The notes under the pieces were generated by a model. That model did no database searches and had not been told where the DNA came from. It saw only the letters and a program-made list of their open reading frames with translations. A stretch of 64,000 bases of DNA from Apus apus (Eukaryota; Chordata; Aves; Apodiformes; Apodidae). Positions 23,700 through 36,200 of the stretch are shown one piece after another (the first letter of the stretch is position 1; every line of letters begins with the position of its first letter). The position numbers and the translations under genes are program-made. The stretch covers positions 5,580,001-5,644,000 of the forward strand of contig NC_067294.1 in assembly GCF_020740795.1 (NCBI RefSeq), given 5' to 3'.

Positions 23700-24863
23700 A
23701 TGGGACCTATGGAGGGAGCCAACAGCACCCTCACCATGGAGAAGACAGCATTAGATGAGAAGCAGCCACAGGGCTGGCATGCCAAAGACTTTGTCACTCC
23801 TAGCCAGGATCTCTCCAGGTCTCACAGTGTTATGATGGACAGCACCAAGATCCTGGGGGTCCAAGTCATTCTGATTGCTGCCTACTCCCTCATCATTCTG
23901 CTGGGCTTCATTGGCAACTCCTTGGTCATCTACATCATAGTGAAGTACAAGACCATGAGGACTGTCACCAACTTTTTCATAGCTAACCTGGCCCTGGCAG
24001 ATCTGATGGTGGACACGCTCTGTCTGCCTTTCACCCTAGTGTACACGCTGCTGGACGAGTGGAAATTTGGAGCTGTTCTTTGTCATCTGGTCCCTTATGC
24101 TCAAGCTCTGAGTGTCCATGTGTCCATTCTCACCCTAACTGTGATTGCCCTGGATAGGTACCAGTGTATTGTTTTCCACCTGGACAGCAGGATTTCCAAG
24201 AGGCTCAGCTTCACCATCATAGCTGTCATGTGGCTGGCAGCAGCTGTCCTGGCAAGTCCTCTGGCCATCTTCAGAGAGTACAGGTATGAGGAAATCCCAT
24301 CCATCAACCTCAAAATGGCTGTTTGCTCAGAAAAATGGCCTTCTGGTAACAACAGAGACGCCACTATCTACAGCCTGTCCATGCTCCTCCTGCAGTATGT
24401 ACTTCCTCTTGCAATTGTTTCTTATGCCTACACCAGGATCTGGTTCAAGCTGAAAAATCATGTCAGTCCCACTTCAAGGAACGAAAACCAGTGCCGGAGG
24501 AAGAAGACAACCAAAATGCTAGTGGTGGTAGTTGTGGTATTTGCAGTGTGTTGGCTCCCCTTCCACATATTCCAGCTTGCCATTGATCTTGATCTGGTTC
24601 TTAACTTCCATGAGTACAAACTTCTCTACACTGTCTTCCATGTGGGGGCCATGTGCTCTACCTTTGTCAACCCCCTGCTTTATGGATGGATGAACAAGAA
24701 CTACAGGAATGGCTTCCTCATGTTCTTCCGTTGCCAGAACAATCCAGAAAGCATCCACACTGAAGGCTCAGTTAGAGGCAGGTCATACATCTTCAGGGCA
24801 AACACCCTAAATGGGAGCATCAAACAGACTTCTGGCCAGGAACCACTGCCCACAGAGGTTTAG
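23700..24863 (+). CDS. NPY7R: Neuropeptide Y receptor type 7 (class A GPCR, Y2 subfamily)
   Basis: A single intact exon encodes 387 residues. The protein is a plasma-membrane receptor for NPY/PYY-family peptides, expected to couple to Gi. Seven hydrophobic segments are visible. Landmarks are TM1 GNSLVIY (72-78), LALAD in TM2, the C128-C209 disulfide pair, DRY at 152-154, CWLP in TM6 (284-287), NPLLY in TM7 (324-328) and C345 as a likely palmitoylation site. N8 sits in an NST glycosylation sequon. The segment DSTKILGVQV (47-56) and much of TM1-TM3 closely follow the Y2/Y7 group. An upstream in-frame ATG at 23577 exists, but the start MGPMEGAN at 23700 matches the MGP start of human NPY2R, and an acceptor-like GTGTTCCAG ends at 23661, consistent with a spliced 5' UTR. 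Y7 is preferred over Y2 because of the HMGXB3 neighbour; NPY2R lies elsewhere in bird genomes as I recall. A Y2 identity cannot be wholly excluded without a tree. Confidence 0.9.
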   Translation: MGPMEGANSTLTMEKTALDEKQPQGWHAKDFVTPSQDLSRSHSVMMDSTKILGVQVILIAAYSLIILLGFIGNSLVIYIIVKYKTMRTVTNFFIANLALADLMVDTLCLPFTLVYTLLDEWKFGAVLCHLVPYAQALSVHVSILTLTVIALDRYQCIVFHLDSRISKRLSFTIIAVMWLAAAVLASPLAIFREYRYEEIPSINLKMAVCSEKWPSGNNRDATIYSLSMLLLQYVLPLAIVSYAYTRIWFKLKNHVSPTSRNENQCRRKKTTKMLVVVVVVFAVCWLPFHIFQLAIDLDLVLNFHEYKLLYTVFHVGAMCSTFVNPLLYGWMNKNYRNGFLMFFRCQNNPESIHTEGSVRGRSYIFRANTLNGSIKQTSGQEPLPTEV

Positions 24864-25008
24864 GACTGGGACACCCACCTCCAGGACTGAGGCTGACTGA
24901 GCCCAGATGTGTTCCTGGGTGAATGCCTTTTTATGGTGGGACATTGTGTTGCCAAAACATGATAGCTACCACAGCCATCTAGAGATACCCTCCTGTATCT
25001 TTCAAAAC

Positions 25009-25014
25009 AATAAA
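25009..25014 (+). terminator. Polyadenylation signal of NPY7R
   Basis: AATAAA lies 146 bases after the NPY7R stop codon, a reasonable 3' UTR length. No competing hexamer is closer. Confidence 0.6.
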
Positions 25015-28000
25015 TCTGGTGTATTTCTGTCTGACCAAACCAATTTTTCCTTTTTCTGCTTTCAGGTTATACATGCAGAAGCACAAAACATGCCACACAG
25101 AGGAGACTTCCATGTAGCCAGCAAAATATGCCCTTTTTGCTATTTCCATTTGCCAGAGTGGGTTACTCAACCTTTCACCCCCTCACATACTGCACATTAC
25201 AAATGTGGAGCCTTTATTGTGTGTGCTTGTTCATCTGTACATCTCCTACCCAAAAGCCCTAATGATCCAGCTGTAGCAAATGCCTCCAAGGTGGGGGGAC
25301 ACCTCCACACTTCTGCAAACACAGGCTGGTTAGTGCCACTGCTCCACAGGCCTGGGGAGGCAAGGGGCTGGTGCAGGTCAAAGCTGGGCAACCCCTGGTA
25401 CCATGTGCATGAATCTGCCTTTGCAACCCATGGGATGAGCTCTCCTCCTCAGAAAGCCCAGGAGGTAGTAGTGACACTGCTTACCACGGTTTCCAAGTGC
25501 CAAAGCAAGGCTCTGGGGACATGTCATTAGCCTGGGAGTTGGTGAGCCAGTGCCCTGGATTTAGCAAGGAGAGAAAGCAGAGGAGCAGATTGGAAGGAGC
25601 TGAGGTAGCTGATCAAGAGAACTTAAACTGAACCTAGGGCATTGGCAGAGGTGATCTCCTCCAGACCCTAAGATGTGGCTTCTGCCATGCAATAACTTGG
25701 CAGGTGCCAGCATAACTAGAGAGGCAAAACTGCCAAAGGCACCATTCTCCAGGGTGATCAGAGAGATTTAAAGTTTTACTCTTTCAGGGGTTGGAGGTAG
25801 CATGGGTCTTTGCATGAGTGCTTCAGTTCAGAAGACAGAAGTAACCTGCTTGCAGAATTGTCACAGATGTGATGTCTTCTGGCAGAAGAAGACAGAGACA
25901 AAGGAAGATGCATTCTTCTAAACCAAACTATATGTTCTTCTCCCTAAGGCTGTGTCAGCTGGGGAGCGTATTTTTAGCTCTGCCATCAAAGGAGGCTTGA
26001 TTGCTACTGTGATCTCAGCAGCTCGTCATTGGTGTCATCTCTAAAAGTCAGTGTTCATCAGATTGGAAAGTAACTCCCAGATGCAGGAAAGAGATTCAAC
26101 AGACCTCCTCATTAAAGATAAAAAGTAAAGCAATACTTTGATTTGTAGAACTTCACTGGAGCAAGGACAAGAGGTAAGAGGACTTGCAGTATTGAGTACG
26201 CCAGCCTGGATCAGGCTGCTGGGCTGTCACATCTGGAGTCCTCAAGAGATGAATTGTCAAAGGCCTTATTTGAAAATCTGGCTCTCCTGCCTCCTCCCTG
26301 GCTTGACCTGCCTCTGGCCCTTGTTCTCCAGCTCAGCTTCTGACTGCCACACTAGATTTTAATCTCTCTGTTTATTTCTGTTCTCTGATGCTCTGCTTCA
26401 TTTTCTTAAATGTACAAGAATATGGTCTCTGGTTCCTTCCTGAGAGACATCACTGCCAGGAGGGCCCACTGACCACACTCCACCTTGGGGGCATGGGTGT
26501 GCTGACGCCTAATAACTTCACCAGCACCTGATTCAGGAGATCATAGCTTGTTTTATTTCAGGGAGTTTCAGGATCTATGAAGATGTTCCCTGATGTTCCA
26601 ATAAAAGGGTCATTGGCTCCTGAGAGGCCAAGACTTGATGGGAGAACCACGACACAAGTAAACTTTCCCCTTAAGAAGTACCATGGGCATGATGGTGGGA
26701 GTTTGCTACTTCATCCTGACAGAAGGAGGAGAGTATTCTCCTCTACTGCACTCATCAATTCTGTCCCTACCTAATGAACTGGTCATTTCTACAATCTACA
26801 ATCTACAAACCAAGGAACTCTCCCTATGTTTCCATCAAACTCCAAGATACAAGGAAATGCTTGTTTCAAAAGCAGCTTAAATGAGTGGGAAAAATTAAAC
26901 TATTACCAATAAACACTTCAGAAAGTGATTTAACACTCAATAATATATGTCAGAGTAAAAGAACACATTCAGCAACGCAAGCTTGGAATCCAATCACACT
27001 GCCAGCTGAGATGGATGAGGAGCTAAATTGCAATTCTAGGGGCCTTGCCAAAGGTTTTGTCCTGTGACACCACACATGGTATCTGACTGCATAGCAAAGC
27101 AGATAATGACATTATGAATGACTGTTTAAATTTCAATCCAGACTTTGAAACTAAAAATGGATAAATAAATAAATAGATGCCAGATCTTCCAAAAATGAAT
27201 CCTGGCAATGGCATTTATAGGACAGAGGGATTTTTATGCTGCAGCAAACTGAGAAGGAGAAACTATTTACTTGAAGTGTAGCAGCAAAGTTCTCTTTGCT
27301 TTATTTAATACACTTGTGCAGCTTTACTGATGGATTTCTGCCTGCAAGCTTGCTGCTTTTCCTTGCCGTTGAAAAAAGTTACAACCTTCCTCACTCACTG
27401 AAGGCAGGGAAATCAGCTCTCACTTGTGTACACACGTCCCTGTGGAAAACCACGGTGGCTCTACTGAGGGAAAGTGGCCCTTGTGTCCACTGCCAATCAA
27501 GAACAAGACAAGGTGGAGAACATGGAAGCAAAGCTTCTCATCAGAGCTTGGTTTGGGCAAATAAATAGCGTGTTATAGACTGCCACGGCTGCACAGAAGA
27601 CAGGGGGGAAATTTGTTTCCACAAGATTGAAATCTGTTGGAGGTGAAGGTTCCCCAAATGTTATCACTCCACTCGAGATGGCCTTACTGTCATGATTAGT
27701 TCCAATGAAACCAAAGACTAGAAGTAATTTAAGTTTTTGAACTATTTCGAACTCAAGACAGGGTATGACCCTACTCTGTTGGTGTCGAGGCCAGACCCTC
27801 TAGCAGTTACAGATATTCTTGGTACCAAAGGCATCTTCCCACTTCCTGCTCCTTACAAAGGTGCATCAGTGACAGCCAAGCTAGGCTCCTCTCAGCAGAG
27901 CTGGCCCTGGTGTTATTGACGTGGGGTGGAATGGCTCGTGTCAATGGCACAACAGCTGAGAGGGACAAGGGATTTCATTAGAGAGTTAGAAACACGGTGA

Positions 28001-30048
28001 GAAAACAAAAAATGAACAAGTGTTTCATCAAAGCTTGTCTGGAAGACAGTGTTGCTCCCAGTGACCAAAGGAATTTCCTCTAGGGCTCTTCCTGACTCTT
28101 GCTGACATCCTTCTCAAAATGCTGCTTCACTGAACTGGCCTGAGGATATTTCACAGCTTTTAAGAGACAGTTTCTGAATTCCCTGAGAAGCATGCTATTC
28201 CTCATGCCAGAACACTCTTTCAGGTCACATCATACAAATCCTGTACTATTAAAAGTACTGTTGAACAGCTCCTAATTGCTAAGGGCTCCCTAGTAGGTTA
28301 TTAAGTCTGAATAGACACCACAGGTGGGGATGCCTCTAAGTATCCCGTGCAACCATTAATCACAGCCAGACAGACACAAGAACAGCTGAGATGTGGCAAC
28401 ATCATCATTTAAAACCAGCAACATCAGTAACTGTTTTTCCATATTACAGGCTGCTCCAAGAGCCCTCACAAGTCCCAGAGTCTCTTCTCAAATTCCAGGC
28501 TTGATGAAGCACACTGAAATATGCAGAGCAAAGGCTGTGCTTTGGACACAGAAGGCAATAGAAATTTTGCCTCTAAAACACTTAAGTATTATCTGAAAAT
28601 CCCTTCCTGTTTGATTTCTAAAGCATAAACGTCTGTAACAACCTCATGCAGGTAAAAAGAGCAAAGGTCTGGACATTTTACTTTTCCCTGTCCTAAGGCA
28701 ATATGTACAGCCAGCATTTAGATCAATGCAGGGTGAGCTGGGTCCTGCGGTCAGGGCTCTGTTAGAATCAAAGACATGACACACTCCTGCGTGTGCCTGT
28801 GCTTCATCCTGCTGCTACAAAGGCCAGATCCATCCTCTGGTGGCTCTCTGCCCTGCAGGACCATGTTGCCTCTGCCATTACTCATTGCAGCCCGCGTGAA
28901 CAGTGTCAAATGGCACCTGTTTTATTCCACATGCCCATGAATCTATCGGCAGGAACATTGCTCTGAGCTTTCCACAAAGGCTCCATAGGGAAATCCCTAC
29001 TGGCCCAGGAAAGCAGCAGTTCCTCTAACATCTGATAACAGGAGAGGGGCTGGAGTGCCATTCTGCTGAAGGAGGTCACAGACAGCTCCTGAGCTTCCCT
29101 TGGTATCAGGTGTTAATCCTATCACTGTTGCAGCTAACATGGTCTGAAACCAAATTAGCCTTTGTTTGGGCAGGAGCTGTGCAGTTGCTGCTTTCTTTGC
29201 ACGTCTTTGTCCTTCTGCTGTTACTGTGTGGTTTCACCAGAGTGAATGTGCTGGGTTTTAAGTAAGACCTCAGGATTAACTAACCTAGTGAAAATCAGGC
29301 ATTACTGCAATAATCCAGAAAAAAGAAAGGATTCCTTGTTCATATGGGTGAGCACAACTTGATCCCTTGCATTTGAAAAAAAAACAGAGCTTTTTCTTCC
29401 TTCCAGTTTTCCCTTATCTAGCTTGAGATTCTTCAAGTGCCAAAAATAATATTGCATATAACTGCCAGAATATTTATCTTCTCTTTGAGCTCGTTTCAGA
29501 GAAGGGATTTGTTCAGGAGGGCCTAGGAGGAGAAGAAGGCTAGGTTTGTAAAGCTCATCGTTATCTCTAGTCTCAGTGTTCTGTCAATTAAAGAGAAATC
29601 AGAAAGAAGTCACTCACACACACCAAGGGAGGTAGCAGTTTATCTACAGACAACACAATCTCTATTTCATTTTCTATCCAGACACCCCAGCACCCTTTGC
29701 TGAAGTTTTGTATGTATATGGGGCTGAGTGAGATTGTGGGAGGAAAGCATTTTTTCTGCTGCTAATAGCAATACCTCAGTGTCACTCACGATTTATAGCC
29801 AGCAAAGAATGCTTTTTTTCTGGTCTGTGTTCTGCTCAGTGTAATGAGTACAGAAGGAGTAGTGCAGGTGCCTCATGGAGCTCACAGGAGGAGATCTTCA
29901 TTAGTTCAGGCCAGTCCAGTGTGGTAGCAAGGACTGTGAATATTAGAGGAGAAATATTTTTGTTTATAACCAGCTTATTGAAGTGCACAAGCATGGAGTT
30001 GTCACTGTGTCCCTCTGCTAATGTGTCACAAACTTTCAGACACTGTTT

Positions 30049-30480
30049 CATAGAATCATAGAATCATAGAATCATAGAATCTTAGGGGTTGGAAGGGACC
30101 TCGAAAGATCATCTAGTCCAACCCCCCCTGCTAGAGCAGGGTCACCTAGAGTACATCACACAAGAACGCATCCAGGTGGGTTTTGAATGTCTCCAGTGAA
30201 GGAGACTCCACAACCTCTCTGGGCAGCCTGTTCCAGTGCTCTGTCACTCTCACAGTAAAAAAATTTTTTCGCATATTCACCTTGAACCTCCTATGCTCCA
30301 ATTTCCACCCATTACCCCTTGTCCTATCACTGGTCATCACTGAGAAAAGCCTAACTCCATCTCCCTGACACTCACCCCTTACATATTTGTAAACATTAAT
30401 GAGGTCACCCCTCAGTCTCCTTTTCTCCAAGCTAAAGAGACCCAGCTCCCTCAGCCTCTCCTCTCCAGGATGAACAGGCA
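30049..30480 (-). repeat. CR1 LINE 3' end with octamer tail, 5' truncated
   Basis: The left end is a run of CATAGAAT units (30049-30082), the reverse complement of the ATTCTATG repeat that closes bird CR1 elements. The minus strand then reads through a typical CR1 3' UTR into the C-terminal part of the ORF2 protein, with [20 protein letters not shown] and [20 protein letters not shown] visible. The open frame is about 130 codons. It is 5' truncated near 30480, as most CR1 copies are, and cannot move by itself. It is younger than the two copies to its right. Confidence 0.95.
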
Positions 30481-30839
30481 GCTCAGCTACAAGGTGGTTC
30501 TCCTTGGTGCTGCATGGAAGGAAGAAGGAAAACAGACCACAGAACAAAATTTCAAGATGTTGAGAAGAGAATGGGCCCCTGGATGAAATTTTGAGCTTAA
30601 TGAGGGTCTATTTGAAAGATGGGGTAGATTGTTGGCTCTCTCGGGATCAGGATGAGTAACATCCAAAGGGGAGTGAACTCTGCCACAGTGAAGGAAGAAC
30701 AGAGCCTCTATCAAAATAGAGACAAGTAAGAAATAACAGCAAACCTGGATCCATCATATCCAGTATTTTGTCTTAGGTGGAGGCAATAAAAGATACTGTT
30801 TAGGGAAAGCATGCTAACTTGGCCACTTCTGTGGTCCAC

Positions 30840-31290
30840 TCCCCTCACAGCCCTAGCAGTAGCCACAACTGTTGTATTAGAGATGTTAGAGGGGACATCC
30901 CTGTCTACATGATTTAGTACCCATTTGTAGACTTTTTGTTCATGAATTTGTCTACTCCTTTCCCTGACAATTCTGTCTGCTTCCACAGCCTCCTGTGGCA
31001 CAAGTTCACTGCCAGTGTAAAAAAGTACTTCCTTTTATCTGTTAAACCCAATCCCCTACTGGTTTTAGCAAGTGCCCTCTGGTTCTAGCACTGTGGTTCT
31101 TGCTGAACAGCAGCTGAACTTACTCTTCACAAGGCTTATTCAGAGCCTTCTTATCTTGATGCTATCCTCCAGCATTCTCCTCTCTGAGCTTAAGTCACAT
31201 CTTCTCCTAAGGCAGCCTCTTCATCCCTCATCATCTTATTTGCTATTTTGTGGACTTCCTCTAGTCCCTCAGATATCACAAGGGTGAATT
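30840..31290 (-). repeat. Ancient CR1/L3-like LINE relic
   Basis: The plus strand follows the antisense of old amniote CR1/L3 3' regions as recalled: CACAGCCTCCTGTGGCACAA, then GTAAAAAAGTACTTCCTTTT, then GTGCCCTCTGGTTCTAGCAC, and a CTCTAGTCCCT block near the end. It is strongly diverged with no long coding frame. The borders are approximate. Confidence 0.65.
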
Positions 31291-32919
31291 TGGCTCATAA
31301 TTCCTGTGAAGGAGCGGGTTTTCTCAGCTTTTTTCCAACTTTGCTTGAGATCACCCATATGAGGGCTTTCAAGTAGGTGTGAGGGAAGGACACCTCTTGA
31401 TAAAATGTCAGGCTGCCCCTCCCTGGCTACAGCATTGCTGTATTGTTAATGAAATCTCATTACACTGGTCACCGAGTCAGTTCAGTGAATCATGAAATGC
31501 ATCCTTAGTTTTGTTTCTGAAGCTGAGAGCCACAAAGGCAGTCAGTTCCCTACCTCACCTTGAACTCCGTATCCAACAGATTTATCTAGGGGCAAGACTG
31601 GAGTAAAATTTATCCTGATACTAGACCAGTGTCATAACACAGCTTCATCTGTCCATTCTGCAAAACAAAAAAATGAGGAATTGTGCTTTTCAGGAAAAGA
31701 GTGATGAGTTTTTGTTACTTGGCAACTGTCGCTCCCACATATTTCGGAAGAACTTGAGAACATCCTGCACCTCAGAGAAATCAACCAGTTTTGGGGAGGT
31801 GGAAGGGAACTGGAAGCACATGCCCAAAACTTTGAGCTGGGAAGATCTACTGGGGCTCGTGGAAGCAAGATGTGTTTTGCATGGTCCTCAGCTTGTCTCC
31901 TCAGCGTTTCTGGGCTCTTGATGGTGAAGCAATCCCTTGTTCTGCCACTTCTGTCTGGCAGAGGCATTTCACGCCACCTCAATGTGCTCTAATCCACCTG
32001 CCAGCTGCAATCAGCACATAGCAAGGTTGTATTCCTGTCAGCCAAGATCTGAGCAGCAGAAACAAAAAACCTTCAAAAGGGAAATCAGCAAGAGATCACC
32101 ACGGGAACACCAGAGACTGGGCCATCAGACCTGAGGGCCTGGTGAATGTTCATAAGATGATAGCAAACCCAGGCAGTGAGGCCAGGATAAAGTTTTACTT
32201 GCTTCCTGCCGTGACGCTTGACTTCAGACAGGAATTCAGACATGATTCTTAAAACAATAATTTAGGGCTTCAGCTGCTGGGAGCTAATCTCCAAGGTTGA
32301 ACTCAGCAGATGACTGTGTTAGTAGACCCCAGCTAATGCATTTATGCAGTGTTTCAGCACTTTTGGTCCAGTTTTGTTACTGACAACTTTACTTTTAAAT
32401 TCCATTTCTCTTTCCTAGGTTAGATAAAAGAATTGAGTGTTTTCAAAGGGTGGATCTCAACTCTCCAAGACAACCCTGCAGTACATAATTCAACACAGCT
32501 AAGACAGCAAAAGGAGCATGGCAAGAACTGCTTGAAATGATCCATTGCTTCAAGGAGTGCAGTAACACAAGATTGCTACAGAGGCAAAGATGCCTCACTA
32601 AAGCACAGGGTTTGCTGGTCTCTGTAAGGTCTGCCTGGTGCTGCAGCTCTTCAGTGTGTGGACTTCCAATTAGCTTCATGCAAAGTCAGTGAGAGTTGGG
32701 ACGTTAATACTCAATAGTTGTTTGGAATCCTGTTCTTTGTAATTATGTAATTAAAAGGACATGAGCTAATCTCGCTGCAACCCGAGCAGAGAAATGTTCT
32801 GGGGTATCTTAGTCACAAACCAGAAGAATACTGTAAGGAATAATAGTGTAAGGAAACATCATAGGAGTTAAAAGGAAGGGAGTTGGAGCTCCTTAGGTTA
32901 AATCATTCCTAACTGCAGG

Positions 32920-33215
32920 CTGTCTCACCTCTTCCAAGGCTTCTGTGATGGAGATTTCATCCACTCCCTCCACAGTCCATTCTAGGCCCTTCCTAAAGTC
33001 TAACCAATAAATCTCCCTCACCACAATTTATTATTTCTTGTCTCCTGGCAGATAAGATAATAGTTTATTACCTTCTATACTGCACCTTAATGTATTTAAA
33101 AGGTATTATCAAGCATCTCTTCCACCCCCTCCAGACTAAACCAAGTAATTTTTTTTCTGTCCTTCCTTACAAAGCTCATTTGCTGTACCTCTCTTTGCTC
33201 TTGCTGCTCTCCTCT
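32920..33215 (-). repeat. Ancient CR1-like LINE relic
   Basis: Blocks resembling antisense CR1 occur in order: AATAAATCTCCCTCACCACA, AATTTATTATTTCTTGTCTC, TAATGTATTTAAAAGGTATT, and GCTGCTCTCCTCTGGACTTT. They match the usual order of an old CR1 3' region. The copy is old and heavily diverged. Confidence 0.6.
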
Positions 33216-36200
33216 GGACTTTCTGTGTTCAACAGCTGGTAGTTTTGTGGGTAAACAAAAGGACTGAAGGAGGTAAAAAGGTTCTGCAGAAACATCAGGT
33301 TCTCTGAGCAATCACTGTATACCAGAATGCATAATTGGAACTGCTCTTTTCCAAACACAGTGACTGCTTCTATGCTATGGCAGGAGAGCAGGGTCTTTGT
33401 TTCCCTGCCAGCAGAGCTATTTCCATGTTCTGACTCACCAATGGCTGTTCCTGCATGGGTAAAAGCAGCAGCACTTTGCAGCATTACTCAAGCTCTCATA
33501 GGTAACAACACACATGAGGCAAAGGTTTCCCTACAAGTTGCATCAGTCACGTGGAGTTTTGCACCTTGTGGGTGCTGCCAAGTGTGTACAGTTCTGGCTA
33601 CGTCCAGAGCATATGACCATATGGAAACAGAGACACAAGCAACAGGAGGCCAGAATCATTATCTCCAAACTTGCCTTTCCCAAGGAACCTAGTGTCTTGC
33701 AAATATGTCTGAGCCAACCTCAGGACTATTTAATGTACTGCCTGGCAGCTTTCTGCATTCCCCACCCCTGTTGTGAGCACAGCAGTCAGTCCCTTGCACC
33801 CCTTCATTTACAAACAGGCCCAGGGAACCTTTAGGCTGTGTTTGGAGCCCCACTCTTGCATCCAGTGGCACTGCTGGAAGAGGCTGCGCTCAGCCCTGCT
33901 GAGGTGCCTCAGCAAACAGCTCTGCCAGCAGACCAGCAACACAGGGGCAGTGTTGACTTCTCACTGTCCCTGGCATCCCTGTTCAGGGGACCTTTAATTG
34001 CTATTTCTTCCACTTTGCCTTGAAGAACAGCTCTTATATCGTATCTTCATGTATTGTGAAACAGAATGTAAAATTCTTTTCAGCTCCTTCTCTCTTCCAG
34101 CTTTGTCAAATCCTAGATGAGCTGATATTAAACTGCTGAGCTTTGCTTTCTTCTTCTGTGAAAAAGGGCAAGTGCAGCACCCAGAGGCTTGTAAAACATA
34201 TTGTATGTGCCAGCTGAATAGTGCTACTGCAGCAAAAAGCATCATCATTAAACACTTCTTACAGTAATTTTATTTCCATCAGTCATGTATTAAGCAGGCA
34301 GACCTTACTTGGAAAGAGCTGTTAAATACTCAGAGAAAAGCAAATCTTGAATTCTCAGGGGTAAATATTTATTCCAGATGCTCAAAAAAAGTAATGATTT
34401 GTGAATACAGGTGTGGGAGGGTTTTTTAATGGTGACAGTGCCTGGAATTTTTCAGCACCTACTGGTTCCACTGTGGGGTGTGGATATCAACTGAAGGATG
34501 ACCACAGGCTTTTCTCCACTGCTCATAAGCATTTCTGACTTGCTTGGACAAGAATGTTTCTAAAGAAATACCAACACAGTTGTTTTCTGTTCCAAGGAAG
34601 CTAATTTAAAAAAAGCAATTTTTAGCCAATTATTATTGTTGTCTTGTGCTGCCTTGTGCTTCCATCCCTGATGTTTGCTAACATGTGCAATTGGAAAAAG
34701 GAGCTGCTTCTGCTGAAATCACTTTGGAAGATGACAAGCTGTGGGCTGCAGCATCAGTGAACAGCCTAAAGAGAAGGATGGGGCACCTTGGCAGCAAAGC
34801 AAATGTACAATGTTGTGTGATTGCCCTAGCAATCAGCAGGAGAAAAAACATACGTTTAGGAGCAGCGTGGAGGTGACCTCAAGAGGCAGGACATCTATCA
34901 CAGCCAGATTAGGAAGCTAGAAAGCAACCTGCTGTCATGGCTTTTATGATCATGTCATATCTTCAGTAATTTGTGGTCCATGTTGCATCAATTCTTAGTG
35001 GAGATACTTATTTATTTTTTTAACAAAATACCTTCCCCTTCCCTTTTTGGCCCTATTTATTGAAGGGTCTCAAAGCGGCTCATGTCCCCTCAGAGGCTGG
35101 AGTCTACCCTGGGAAGTGTTTGAAGTACTCCTTGGTGGAATTGTGAGTTGCAACTTGTAACAAATACCTTTGCAAGTAGCTCAGTGAGCCACAGATCGAG
35201 GAAACCCAGGTTTCCTAATGGGCTTATGCCTGCTGCCTGTCTCTTTGGTGTCTAATCATGTGTCAGCTCACACAGTGGCACTCTCTGCCTGCTATGTTTT
35301 GACACAAAACTTTTCAAATGTAGCATCCTGGAGACCTTGACCCCTTTGTTAGATTTTGCTGAAATTCATCAAGTGGTTTATAAGTTAAATGGGGCTTTCT
35401 ACCCCATTGGCACTTCATGAGTTTTGGAGCCATGGGCTACGGGGGTAATGGGCTTTCTAGGGAACTGATTCTTAGTTATCCCTGACCACAGGACACCTCA
35501 GAAGATGTCAGATGTTATGTGAGTGTTTGTAGCCCTGTTGTCTTTTTTCTTTTTTTCCTTAGGGGCTCTTGTGTGTCTCCCCCTTCCTGGAATTTTTAAC
35601 CTACTTCTCCATTGTTAAAGACAAATCACCAGCCTGATCTCTGGCTGAGGCTTCTCATTAACAAGCACTAACAGGCACAGCACCAGCTGCACAGAGTCCT
35701 GTAAAATAGAGAGCTGGGGCAGAATGTCCTTGATCCCTCAAGTGCACTTGTTACTGTTTTGTCTCTTCATGTTCTGTTTCAAGTCATGGGTCCCCTTGGA
35801 TCCTTATAGGGCCATTTCACAGATGAATGGATCCTGCTCTGAGAAGCTGCTTTCATTTCTCAGCATGTTACAGTCTTTTGTTTCAGTCTTCTCATCAGGT
35901 CTGGTGATGCTCCCATGTATTCTGATCATTCTGGTGCCCTGCACCATCTTAGCAGTAGTAAATGAACAATCCTTCCTCACCTGCACACCTTTCACTGTGC
36001 TCACTCAAAAACCAGAATGCCAGTTCTGTGGCAAAAATTCTTCAGTTATGCATTCATATGACTGATGATTTATAAAAGCAAGTTAAAAATCAGGTTTCTA
36101 AACAGAATTTCATATATCCTTGTTGTTACAGTGGTTGTAGCTCAGCACAGATTTGATGTTTTCAGTCCAGAGCTGCAGGTTATGCACTCTTTTATCAGTC

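Noticed and set aside
30146-30547. 133-codon minus-strand open frame as a host gene
   Set aside because: It is the C-terminal piece of CR1 ORF2 inside a LINE fragment.
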